A stretch of 35,169 nt of DNA from Nocardiopsis alkaliphila YIM 80379. GTDB taxonomy: Bacteria; Actinomycetota; Actinomycetes; Streptosporangiales; Streptosporangiaceae. The number at the start of each line of letters is the position of its first letter. The first letter of the stretch is position 1. The stretch spans positions 1-35,169 of the forward strand of contig NZ_ANBD01000028.1 in the NCBI RefSeq assembly GCF_000341005.1, given 5' to 3'. Made by a program: the position numbers and the translations under genes. Below the pieces are notes generated by a model. It saw nothing but the letters and a program-made list of their open reading frames with translations. It made no database searches and was not told the origin of the DNA. This document shows, piece after piece, positions 15,726-23,150 of this stretch.

Positions 15726-16811
15726 TCAGCGGGTCTTGGGTGAGAAGAAGCGGCCGACCAGACGGGCCAGGATGAACAGCAGCATGACGATCAGAACCAG
15801 CGTCAGCGCCGCCGCCCAGGCCCGCTCGTAGTTGACGGCCCCACCCATGCGGAACTGGGAGTAGATGAACACCGGAAGGTTCATCATCTGGCCGTCGAAG
15901 AGGTTCCAGTTGATGGAGACGGCCGACGAACCCGCGGTGAGGACCAGGGGTGCCGTCTCACCGATAACACGCGCGATGGCCAGCATGATTCCGGTGGTCA
16001 GGCCGGCGGCGGAGGTGGGGAGCACCACCTTGGTGATCGTGCGCCACTTGGGTACTCCCAGGGCGTAGGAGGCCTCGCGCAGGTCCCGTGGGACCAGGCG
16101 CAACATCTCCTCGCTGGAACGGACCACGACCGGGATCATCAGCACGGTCAGCGAGAGCGCGCCCGCGGCCCCGTTGGTGTGCCCGGGGCCGAACAGGATG
16201 ATCCACAGCGCCACCACGAACAGACCGGCCACGATGGACGGGATACCGGTCATGACGTCCACGAAGAACGTGATGACCTTCTTGATCCGGCCTTGGGCGT
16301 ACTCGACCAGGTAGACGGCGGTGAGTACACCGATCGGTACGGCCAGCAGCGTGGCCATGCCGGTGATGGCCAGGGTGCCGACGATGGCGTGATACACGCC
16401 GCCCGCGTCCATGCTCGGCAGGACACCGTTCATCGACACGGTCAGGAAGTACGGGCTGAAGCGATCCATCCCATGGACCACGACGGTGTAGAGCAACGAC
16501 ACCAGCGGGGTCATGGCCACTAGGAAGCAGCCGTAGACCAGAGCGGTGACCAGACGGTCCTTGGCCTTGCGTCCGCCCTCCACGCGCACGGACGTGGCCA
16601 CGATGATGGCCGCGTAGGCCACCGCGGTCATCAGGGCCCACAGGATCAGGCCGAAGGACGAGAAGAGGGTCAATACCCCGGCGACCACCACGGCGCAGCC
16701 GGCCAACAGGGCGGCCGGAAAGCGACGAGGCAGGGTACCGGAGCGCAGGTCGAACTTGTTGCCGCCGGTCTTGGAACCGGGGGCGGGAGGCTGCGTGGTC
16801 CTCGTGCTCAT
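15726..16811 (-). CDS. pstA: Phosphate ABC transporter permease PstA
   Basis: A 361-aa permease with an N-terminal cytoplasmic extension, then about six to eight hydrophobic helices, including two early helices before the conserved MetI-like core. The core begins near YHAIVGTLAITGMATLLAVPIGVLTAVYLVEYA; the EAA loop is LRLVPRDLREASYALGVPKWRTITKVVLP. It overlaps pstC by 4 bp (ATGA), consistent with translational coupling, and pairs with PstC in the membrane. Confidence 0.96.
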   Translation of the reverse strand: MSTRTTQPPAPGSKTGGNKFDLRSGTLPRRFPAALLAGCAVVVAGVLTLFSSFGLILWALMTAVAYAAIIVATSVRVEGGRKAKDRLVTALVYGCFLVAMTPLVSLLYTVVVHGMDRFSPYFLTVSMNGVLPSMDAGGVYHAIVGTLAITGMATLLAVPIGVLTAVYLVEYAQGRIKKVITFFVDVMTGIPSIVAGLFVVALWIILFGPGHTNGAAGALSLTVLMIPVVVRSSEEMLRLVPRDLREASYALGVPKWRTITKVVLPTSAAGLTTGIMLAIARVIGETAPLVLTAGSSAVSINWNLFDGQMMNLPVFIYSQFRMGGAVNYERAWAAALTLVLIVMLLFILARLVGRFFSPKTR

Positions 16812-17773
16812 GCGGACTCCTTGTTGCCCCGTGCCACGACGTAGCGGGCGCCCATGTTGACGGCGAGGGTGATGGTGAACAGCACCAGGCCGGCGGCGAT
16901 CAGCGCGGAGACTCCGTAGCCGGTGGCCTCGGGGTACTGGAGCGCGATGTGCGCGGCGATGGTCTGGTTACCGCTCTGCAACAGGTTGAAGGAGATCGCC
17001 AGGGACGGAGAGAGGATCATGGCGACGGCCATGGTCTCGCCCAGCGCGCGCCCCAGACCGAGCATGGCACCGCCGACGATGCCGGACTTGCCGAAGGGCA
17101 GAACGGCCAGGCGGATCATCTCCCAACGGGTGGCGCCCATGGCGAGCGCGGCCTCACGGTGTCCCTGCGGGACCTGATGGAACACGTCGCGCGACATCGC
17201 GGTGATGATCGGCAGGATCATGACGGCCAAGACGATGCCGGCGGTGAGCAGGGTTCGACCGGAGGTGGAGGAAGGGCCGGCGAACAACGGGATCCAGCCC
17301 AGGTAGCGGGTCATGCCCTCGTAGACGGGGACCAGCTGTGGGGCGAGCACCATCATGCCCCAGAGGCCGTAGACCACGCTGGGGATCGCGGCGAGCAGGT
17401 CGACCAGGTAGCCGAGTGTGGCGGCGAGCCTGCGGGGCGCGTAGTAGACGATGAACAGGGCGATGCCGATGGCGATCGGAGTGGCCAGCAACAGCGCGAT
17501 CGAGGCCGCCAGAACGGTACCGAAGGCCAGGGCGGCCACACCGAAGGAGGGGTTCTCCCGGGTGTTGGCCTCCCACGACTGGTCGGTCAGGAAGTTCGAG
17601 GTGTTGGCCAGCAGTGAGGGCCAGGCCTGGATCACCAGGAAGGCCGCGACACCGGCGAGGATCACCAGGATCAGCAGGCCCGAGCCTCGGGCGAGCCCGG
17701 CGAAAACGACATCGCCGATCCGGCGCTTGCCCGTGGGCGGTGGTGCCGCCTTGGGCGCGTCCGTGGTCGTCAT
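16808..17773 (-). CDS. pstC: Phosphate ABC transporter permease PstC
   Basis: A 321-aa permease with six visible hydrophobic segments. It opens with a cytoplasmic tail and a helix (LLILVILAGVAAFLVIQAW), then the MetI-like core; the EAA loop reads VFHQVPQGHREAALAMGATRWEMIRLAVLP. ATG 17773 follows GGAGA at about 5 nt. It is the first gene of the operon. The usual upstream partner pstS, for the phosphate-binding lipoprotein, is absent: the next gene upstream on this strand is mshD, 288 bp away. A PHO box lies about 170 bp upstream of the start. Confidence 0.96.
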   Translation of the reverse strand: MTTTDAPKAAPPPTGKRRIGDVVFAGLARGSGLLILVILAGVAAFLVIQAWPSLLANTSNFLTDQSWEANTRENPSFGVAALAFGTVLAASIALLLATPIAIGIALFIVYYAPRRLAATLGYLVDLLAAIPSVVYGLWGMMVLAPQLVPVYEGMTRYLGWIPLFAGPSSTSGRTLLTAGIVLAVMILPIITAMSRDVFHQVPQGHREAALAMGATRWEMIRLAVLPFGKSGIVGGAMLGLGRALGETMAVAMILSPSLAISFNLLQSGNQTIAAHIALQYPEATGYGVSALIAAGLVLFTITLAVNMGARYVVARGNKESA

Positions 17774-17943
17774 GGGTTCTCCGGTTCGGAAAGTGGTTTC
17801 GGGCCGGTCACTCGGGTCCTGGATCTCGCCGGTACGGCCGTGGACCGCGCTGGAGACGACCGCCGAATCGCGGTCGGCGCGCGGAGGACGTCCATACCGC
17901 GCCGAATGTGAAGGTAGGCCTCAGAAGTGACCAGTTCTCCCAG

Positions 17944-17965
17944 AGAAGGTGAACGCGAGGTGAAC
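17944..17965 (-). promoter_or_regulatory. PHO box (PhoP operator) upstream of pstC
   Basis: Read leftward, two GTTCACC units (17965-17959 and 17954-17948) repeat with an exact 11-nt period, the architecture of the PhoP operator known from Streptomyces. Both 7-mers match the consensus unit fully. It lies in the only gap between mshD and pstC, so phosphate-starvation induction of pstCAB is likely. Confidence 0.8.
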
Positions 17966-18060
17966 GCCGCGCCGCACACCCGTGGCGCCAAGGGGTTCGC
18001 CCGGTGAATGTGACATCCCCCACGTGGAGCTGGGCGTCGCGGTCGGACGTCGCGGCGCCC

Positions 18061-19044
18061 TCAGGCCCCTCGACCGGGCGCGTACATCACGTCGGTGTCC
18101 CACATGGAGAACCCGAGGGTCTGGTAGAGGCGCACCGCGGTCCGGTTGTCACCGTCCACGTACAGGTGTACCCAGGGGAGCCCGGCGTCGCGCAGGTACC
18201 GTAGTCCGGCCAGGGTCAGGGCGCGTCCCAGGCCGGTGCCCCGCCAGGCGGGGTCCACCCCCACCACGTAGACCTCGCCGACGGGTTCGTCGTCGCTCAG
18301 ACCGGCTCCGTCGGAGTGGACCTTGGTCCAGTGGTAGGCGGCGATCGCGCCGGTGTTGGTCACCGCGACGAAGAAACCCCGTGGGTCGAACCAATCCTCG
18401 ATCTCTCGCTGGAGCAGGTCGTCGAGGGTGAGGGAGCCCTGTTCGGGGTGGGCGGCGAAGGCCCGGGCGTTCGCGTCCAACCAGGCCTGTTCGTCCTGGC
18501 CGACGACGAAGGGCCGGATCAGCACCTTCTCGGCGACCTCGGGACGCAACTCGGGTTCGGGCAGTTCGGGGGCCTTCCAAGGGCCACCGGGTACCTCTGG
18601 CCCCAGGTCTCGTAGGGGCATCCGCATCTTGTGGAGTTCACGGACCGAAGACCAGCCGGCCGCCTGCGCCACCGAGACGGCTCCGGGGGTGCGCCCGTGC
18701 GCCCACACCCGTACCCCCCTCGGTCCCGCGTCCTCGTGGACCGAACGCAGCAGCGCGGAACCATACCCGCGACCCCGATGGGCGGGGTCGACGACGACCT
18801 CCCCGGAGTCGGGTTCGTCCTCGCTTCGTTCGATGAAGGCGAAGCCTACGAGTCGGTCAGGGACTGAGGGGTCACGGAGTAGGTGGAAACGGCCGCTGCC
18901 GGCGGGAGCGCCGTGTCTGACCCGGAGAACGGTGTGTTCGGACAGAGGAGCGACCCCATCCGCGGCGCGGGCCGCATCGGCCAGGGTCAGAATCGGTTCG
19001 ACCAGCTCGGAATCGAGGTCGTCGGTCACTAGCGGGGTGTTCAT
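18061..19044 (-). CDS. mshD: Mycothiol synthase
   Basis: Acetylates Cys-GlcN-Ins, the last step of mycothiol synthesis, in the cytoplasm. The 327-aa length fits the family: two tandem GNAT domains. The first has VVDPAHRGRGYGSALL (acetyl-CoA loop), the second VYVVGVDPAWRGTGLGRALT and LYVDGDNRTAVRLYQTLGF. HPEQGSLTLDDLLQREIEDWFDPRGFF between them is the MshD-specific substrate region. It is placed upstream of pstC on the same strand, but with its own gap and a PHO box between. Presence of mshD marks the organism as a mycothiol producer. Confidence 0.95.
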   Translation of the reverse strand: MNTPLVTDDLDSELVEPILTLADAARAADGVAPLSEHTVLRVRHGAPAGSGRFHLLRDPSVPDRLVGFAFIERSEDEPDSGEVVVDPAHRGRGYGSALLRSVHEDAGPRGVRVWAHGRTPGAVSVAQAAGWSSVRELHKMRMPLRDLGPEVPGGPWKAPELPEPELRPEVAEKVLIRPFVVGQDEQAWLDANARAFAAHPEQGSLTLDDLLQREIEDWFDPRGFFVAVTNTGAIAAYHWTKVHSDGAGLSDDEPVGEVYVVGVDPAWRGTGLGRALTLAGLRYLRDAGLPWVHLYVDGDNRTAVRLYQTLGFSMWDTDVMYAPGRGA

Positions 19045-19164
19045 GAGCCGCCATCCTAGATCCTGTTCGACGGGTGGTCGCGCGACACCCGTGAGGCATG
19101 GCCACGTCGTTGACGGTCCCGTCCACGTCGACGCCTTCGGAGCCGTGTCGGGGCGTAGGACGGG

Positions 19165-20268
19165 TCAGCCCTTGCGTCGCTTGCCCTGGTAACCGCCGCT
19201 CAGTCCCAACCGGACCCGACGGGCGGGCGCCACCGGTGCGGCCAGCAACAGAGCCAGCAGGAACGCGGCGAGCAGGATCGCCGGGGTGACCGAGGAGCCC
19301 ATCTCGTCGTGGTCGGCGGCGATCTCGGTCTCGGTGTCGTCCTCCTCGGAGGTGGGTGTGACCAACGGCAGGTCGGCCAAATCCTCGGCCTCGCCCGGAG
19401 CGAGGTCGGGCAGGTCGGCCTCGGTTCGTGGCAGGTCGGCCAGGTCCGTTCCGCTGGTGGGCACGTCGCTCCGGGGCGGTGTGCGGTCGGGCGAGCCTTG
19501 GCCGGGCGAGCCTTGGCCGGGTGAGCCTCGGTCGGGCGAGGTGGGCGGGCCGTGCGAGGACGGCGGGGAGGACGTGGCGGAGGGCCTCTCGGCCTCCACG
19601 TCTTCGGTGGGACGTTGGCTCGGGGTTTCGGTGGGGGTTTCGGTGGGAGTGGGGCTTGGGCTCCGGGGTGGAGTGGGGGTCGGGGTGGGCGTGGGTGAAG
19701 GTGACTTGGTGGGCTCTTCGGTAGGGGTCGGAGTGGGCGAAGGTGACCCGGTGGGCTCTTCCGTCGGCGTCGGCGTCGGTGTGGGGCTCGGCTCGGGTTC
19801 GGTGACCTCGATCGACCAGGTGGCGGAGACCGCGTTGGTCTCGGAGGAACCGTCGCACGTCCCCGATTCCTCGTTGGCCAGAGCGTAGGTCAGGGTGGCG
19901 GTGACCATGTCGTCGTCCCGGGGAGCACCGCTGACGGAACCGACCGATAGGGACTCCGTGTCCGGCTCGATCCGAATGCCCTCGAAACCCTGCACACGAT
20001 ACTCGGGGTCGTCGACCTTCAATTCGACCAAGCAGATGGTCAGGTCACCCTGATTGGAGACCAGGACCGGGTTGGCCGGCGCAGCCTCGCCCAGCTCGAT
20101 CGTGTCCGAGGCACGAGCGAAGGAGAACGTCACCGGGGTCGGTGCGGCATGGGCGGGCGCCAGGGTGGCGACCAGGGTGGAACCGACGAAGACGGCCCCG
20201 AGCAACGCGGGAACTCGGCGTCCAGTGGTCGTGGAGGGTGCGGGGGTGGTCGCGGCGGGGACGGGCAT
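19165..20268 (-). CDS. Secreted Pro/Thr-rich protein with C-terminal membrane anchor
   Basis: About 367 aa from ATG 20268, which follows AAAGGAGTGAG at a rather long spacing; the frame is open back to 20319. Visible parts: a signal peptide (VPALLGAVFVGSTLVATLAPAHA), a roughly 110-residue beta-rich domain with two Cys (TICLVELKVDD, SGTCDGSS), a long low-complexity SPTPTPTEEPT linker with Pro/Gln/Asp repeats, an acidic segment, then a hydrophobic helix (TPAILLAAFLLALLLAAPVA) and a basic tail (RRVRLGLSG...KRRKG). No sortase pentapeptide precedes the helix, so it is membrane-anchored, not wall-linked. Function unknown. Repeats in the linker are coded by near-identical DNA. Confidence 0.75.
   Translation of the reverse strand: MPVPAATTPAPSTTTGRRVPALLGAVFVGSTLVATLAPAHAAPTPVTFSFARASDTIELGEAAPANPVLVSNQGDLTICLVELKVDDPEYRVQGFEGIRIEPDTESLSVGSVSGAPRDDDMVTATLTYALANEESGTCDGSSETNAVSATWSIEVTEPEPSPTPTPTPTEEPTGSPSPTPTPTEEPTKSPSPTPTPTPTPPRSPSPTPTETPTETPSQRPTEDVEAERPSATSSPPSSHGPPTSPDRGSPGQGSPGQGSPDRTPPRSDVPTSGTDLADLPRTEADLPDLAPGEAEDLADLPLVTPTSEEDDTETEIAADHDEMGSSVTPAILLAAFLLALLLAAPVAPARRVRLGLSGGYQGKRRKG
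19491..19535. repeat. 15-bp tandem repeat, three units, in linker
   Basis: Units 19491-19505 and 19506-19520 are identical and 19521-19535 nearly so. They code GSPGQ-type repeats in the linker of the secreted protein and keep the frame. Confidence 0.8.
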
Positions 20269-20436
20269 CGGTGCGTTCTCACTCCTTTGGGTGGCGCGCC
20301 AGTGCGACTCGGTTCGCATCCGAGGGTTTCCGCCGCGCCTGTCGTAACCCGCCGGGTGCGGTCTCGATCCTAAGCTCTGATCCGGTCGAGTTCGAGCCCT
20401 GTTCCAGCCATCGTCGTCATGAATTCGATCGGGTGG

Positions 20437-20458
20437 GCCCCGGAGGTGACGCCGGGGC
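20437..20458 (-). terminator. Possible terminator after glnR
   Basis: Arms 20437-20443 and 20452-20458 pair over 7 bp (GCCCCGG/CCGGGGC) with an 8-base loop, about 47 bp past the glnR stop. A GC-rich hairpin without a T tract. Confidence 0.4.
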
Positions 20459-20504
20459 GCCCTTCCGCGCGGACGGGCACCCCGAGACGGGGCCGGGCGG
20501 ACGG

Positions 20505-21295
20505 CTACTCGGCCGGGGCCTTCGCGGAACGGGTGGCGGGCGCACGCTCGACGGCGACGGCGGGTGCCGCGGGTGCCTTGCCAGTGGTGTCCGGAACGAA
20601 TCGGTAGCCCACGTTGCGGACGGTGCCGATCAACGACTCGTGCTCCGTGCCGAGCTTGGCGCGCAGCCGACGCACGTGGACGTCGATGGTCCTGGTACCG
20701 CCGAAGTAGTCGTATCCCCAGACCTCTTGGAGCAGCTGGGCCCTGGTGAAGACACGGCCCGGGTGCTGGGCCAAGAACTTGAGCAGCTCGAACTCCTTGA
20801 AGGTGAGGTCGAGGATGCGGCCTCGTAGACGGGCGATGTAGGTGGCCTCGTCGATCACCAGATCGCCCCTGCGGATTTCGTCGGGGTCGTCCGTCCCGGA
20901 GTCGCAGGCCCCGACGGCCAGGCGGAGGCGGGCCTCGACCTCGGCGGGGCCGGCGGTGGTCAGGATGAAGTCGGGCCGGCGGTGGTCAGGATGAAGTCGT
21001 CGACCCGCCAGTCGGGGGTGAGCGCCGCGACACCGCCCTCGGTGAGGAGGGCCAAGAGCGGACAGTCCAAGCCGGTGGTGTCCAGTAGACGGCAGAAATT
21101 GCGGGCCGCCGCCAGGTCCGTGCGCGCATCGACCAGAATGGCGTCGACCGGACCCCCGGTGCCACCCGAGGTCGAGGCGAGCAGGGCACCTGCTTCGGCG
21201 GGTGCGACGCGTACCGAGTGCAGGAGGAGTCCGAGTGCGGGTAGAACGTGGTCGGACGGTTCGTTCGAGTTCGTGAGTAACAGCAGATGGCTCAT
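20505..21295 (-). pseudogene. glnR: GlnR-type nitrogen regulator, frameshifted by a 26-bp tandem duplication
   Basis: OmpR-type regulator matching the GlnR family, the actinobacterial master regulator of nitrogen use. From ATG 21295 the frame gives the atypical receiver domain ([26 protein letters not shown], then [11 protein letters not shown]) and stops at 20960 after 111 residues. The winged helix resumes in another frame: [14 protein letters not shown], then [24 protein letters not shown] and [20 protein letters not shown]. The break is an exact 26-bp direct duplication (20947-20972 and 20973-20998). Removing one copy leaves 765 nt, a continuous 254-aa protein that reads through [16 protein letters not shown] as in other GlnRs. 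GTG 20858 could start a separate DNA-binding fragment. Either a real mutation, a reversible switch or an assembly fault. Confidence 0.9.
20947..20998. repeat. 26-bp perfect tandem duplication inside glnR
   Basis: Copies 20947-20972 and 20973-20998 are identical. Because 26 is not a multiple of three, the second copy shifts the frame and creates the TGA at 20960-20962. Short adjacent repeats like this can expand or contract by replication slippage. Confidence 0.97.
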
Positions 21296-21403
21296 GCGTC
21301 TCTTCTCGTCGGCCCGCTCGTGGCGGGCGATCGAAGGCGCCATTGCCCCCGGTGAAGATTTCTTAATATGTCGCCTCCGAGCAACATCAAGGATAATCAA
21401 CAG

Positions 21404-21661
21404 ATGGCGAAGTGCACTATCAGGTACTGGGCATCGGCGAAGGAAGCGGCAGGAACGGCCGAGGACACGGTCGATGCCGACACGCTCGAGAGCGCTCTCG
21501 AAGCGGCGCGTCGACTGCATCCGGATGACCGTTTCCTCCGTGTTCTTGATGCTTCGTCGCTTCTGGTGGACGAGCGGCCGGTCGGTAGAAGGGCACGGGA
21601 TGAGGTCACGGTGGCGAAAGGGACCGTGATCGAGGTCCTACCGCCCTTCGCAGGCGGGTGA
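21404..21661 (+). CDS. MoaD/ThiS-family small sulfur-carrier-like protein
   Basis: An 85-aa beta-grasp protein: [20 protein letters not shown] at the start and [10 protein letters not shown] at the end. The C-terminal Gly-Gly is the site that is activated and thiocarboxylated in MoaD and ThiS, so a sulfur-carrier role is likely, with no activating enzyme nearby. ATG 21404 is preceded by AAGGA at 10 nt; the frame is open back to 21368 but with atypical residues. It is divergent from glnR, as I recall for other actinomycetes, and 34 bp before the glutaredoxin-like gene. The partner pathway is unknown. Confidence 0.85.
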   Translation: MAKCTIRYWASAKEAAGTAEDTVDADTLESALEAARRLHPDDRFLRVLDASSLLVDERPVGRRARDEVTVAKGTVIEVLPPFAGG

Positions 21662-21695
21662 GGGGCCGGAAACGACCATGAAATCGGAGCGGAAC

Positions 21696-21962
21696 ATGAC
21701 AAAAACCCCGGACTGGGCGAAGAGTGCGCGTGTGGTGATGCTCGGCAAGCCCGGGTGCCATCTGTGTGAACAGGCGTGGTCGGTCATCGGCCGGGTGACC
21801 GACGACCTCGGTGTGGACCGCGCGGAGGAATCCCTCGAGACGGTGTCGGAAGCGGATCAGGAGGAGTTCTGGGACAAGATCCCGGTGACCTTCGTCGATG
21901 GTCGTCGTCATGACTTCTGGCGGGTCTGCGAGGAGAGGCTGCGTTCGGCGCTCTCCGGCTGA
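21696..21962 (+). CDS. Glutaredoxin-like (DUF836) thiol protein
   Basis: An 88-aa thioredoxin-fold protein. The CxxC redox motif reads KPGCHLCEQAW after the first strand (ARVVMLG), and the cis-Pro loop is KIPVTFVDGRRH. Family DUF836/glutaredoxin-like. ATG 21696 has GGAG at 6 nt; ATG 21678 is an in-frame alternative. The position upstream of rex and the hem genes is conserved in actinomycetes as I recall, suggesting a link between thiol state and heme synthesis (inference). Confidence 0.87.
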   Translation: MTKTPDWAKSARVVMLGKPGCHLCEQAWSVIGRVTDDLGVDRAEESLETVSEADQEEFWDKIPVTFVDGRRHDFWRVCEERLRSALSG

Positions 21963-22311
21963 GGACTCCGCCCTTCTCCCGGAACCCGCTCCTCCGGACT
22001 TTCGTGCCCCTTCCCATTTCCCTTCCCGAGTGCCCGTAAGGGGCTGCACGAGGGGTGCGCGCTTTTCTTCCCGGCGGAATGCCGTCCATGGGATCCGTCG
22101 TTTGGGCACGTCCACGAAGCACATGATTTCGTGTGAACTCCTTGGCGGGGTCTCACACGGCACCCCACTTTGTGCGTGCTTTCACAAGCGCGTAATCTGG
22201 AGTCCCCTACGTCTCGTAGGCCGGGGGAAGCGCGCGGATCCGGCGAGCAGGCCGGGGACGGGCGTGGCCCGCGCCCCCGCCCGAACCGTCAGCCCCCAGG
22301 AGCGCCCGCCT
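21963..22311. other. Leader and promoter region of rex
   Basis: About 350 bases without a gene. It carries the rex promoter with its operator (22170-22198) and a second inverted repeat, CGTGTGA (22130-22136) and TCACACG (22153-22159), spaced by 16 bp, just upstream. The transcript leader to GTG 22312 is roughly 110 nt. Confidence 0.6.
22170..22198 (+). promoter_or_regulatory. rex promoter with overlapping Rex operator (ROP)
   Basis: The 18-bp site 22170-22187 has TTGTG and CACAA ends spaced by 8 bp, matching the outer parts of the known Rex operator TTGTGAANNNNTTCACAA; the left inner AA is CG here, the right inner TT is kept. It overlaps a -35 TTGTGC (22170-22175), 17 bp from a -10 TAATCT (22193-22198). 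Rex bound here would block RNA polymerase, giving autorepression that lifts when NADH rises. Confidence 0.8.
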
Positions 22312-23007
22312 GTGATCAGTCGCCCGCCCCGGCCCCGGGAAAGGGGAATCCCGGAGGCCACCGTCGCCCGCCTCCCGGTGTACCTACGTGCCCTCCAAAC
22401 CCTGCAGGATCGTGGTACGGCCACCGTCTCCTCGGAGGCCTTGGCCAGGGCCGCGGGCGTGAACTCGGCGAAGCTCCGCAAGGATCTGTCGCACCTCGGG
22501 TCCTACGGGACACGTGGCGTGGGTTACGAGGTGGAGTACCTCGTGTACCAGATCTCACGTGAACTTGGTCTCACCCAGGACTGGTCCGTGGCCATCGTGG
22601 GGATCGGCAACCTGGGCCGCGCTCTGGCCAACTATGGGGGTTTCGGCACCCGGGGGTTTCGGATCGCGGCCCTGCTCGACGCCGATCCAGGGGTGGTCGG
22701 GCAGCGCGTCGCATCGCTGGACGTGGGGCATATTGACAAGTTGGAAGAGGTTGTACGCGAGAGGGGTGTGTCGATCGGGGTCATCGCCACACCGGCGGCC
22801 TCCGCTCAAGGGGTGGCCGGTCGTTTCGTGGAGGCCGGAGTGACCAGCATCCTCAACTTCGCTCCCGTCGTGCTGAATGTGCCCGACGGGGTCGATGTGC
22901 GTAAGGTCGACTTGTCCATCGAACTTCAGATCCTCGCCTTTCACGCGCAACGCAGGGCCGATGGCGACGGCCGTGAAGCGGAACGGGCGGGGCTGGAAAT
23001 GACGTAG
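22312..23007 (+). CDS. rex: Redox-sensing transcriptional repressor Rex
   Basis: A 231-aa regulator: an N-terminal winged helix (EATVARLPVYLRALQTL, VNSAKLRKDLSHLGSYGTRGVGY) and a C-terminal Rossmann domain with VAIVGIGNLGRAL (Gly97-Gly102) for NADH/NAD. The final domain-swap helix (VDLSIELQILAFHAQ) is present. Rex senses the NADH:NAD ratio and represses respiratory and heme genes. GTG 22312 follows AGGAG at 9 nt; the frame is open far upstream to 21898, but that part crosses the promoter and is not coding. It heads a rightward set rex-hemA-hemC-hemD-hemB, the same order as the rex-hemACD operon known from Streptomyces coelicolor. Confidence 0.95.
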   Translation: MISRPPRPRERGIPEATVARLPVYLRALQTLQDRGTATVSSEALARAAGVNSAKLRKDLSHLGSYGTRGVGYEVEYLVYQISRELGLTQDWSVAIVGIGNLGRALANYGGFGTRGFRIAALLDADPGVVGQRVASLDVGHIDKLEEVVRERGVSIGVIATPAASAQGVAGRFVEAGVTSILNFAPVVLNVPDGVDVRKVDLSIELQILAFHAQRRADGDGREAERAGLEMT

Positions 23008-23105
23008 ACGCAAGGGGCCGAGGGCCCACCCAGGCGGTGGCGAAGAGCGAGCGTGCGCCGCGTTCCGGTAGGGCTGATGGCGGGGGCCTCAGCCCTATCC
23101 GAACA

Positions 23106-23133
23106 TTGACAAGGTATGAAGCCTGCGTAGATG
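23106..23133 (+). promoter_or_regulatory. Possible internal promoter for hemA
   Basis: TTGACA (23106-23111), a 16-bp spacer and TAGATG (23128-23133) form a fair sigma-70-type promoter 18 bp before the hemA start. It would allow hem expression without the Rex-controlled promoter, with a very short leader. Confidence 0.45.
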
Positions 23134-23150
23134 CCTGCATAGGAGTGCGG

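Noticed and set aside
13905..15743. 612-aa plus-strand frame across the pst region
   Set aside because: Shadow of the nucleoside hydrolase and pstB genes; rich in His, Gln and Gly as expected of the reverse frame.
21898..22311. N-terminal extension of Rex
   Set aside because: The open frame crosses the promoter and operator; GTG 22312 has a ribosome site and gives the family N terminus.
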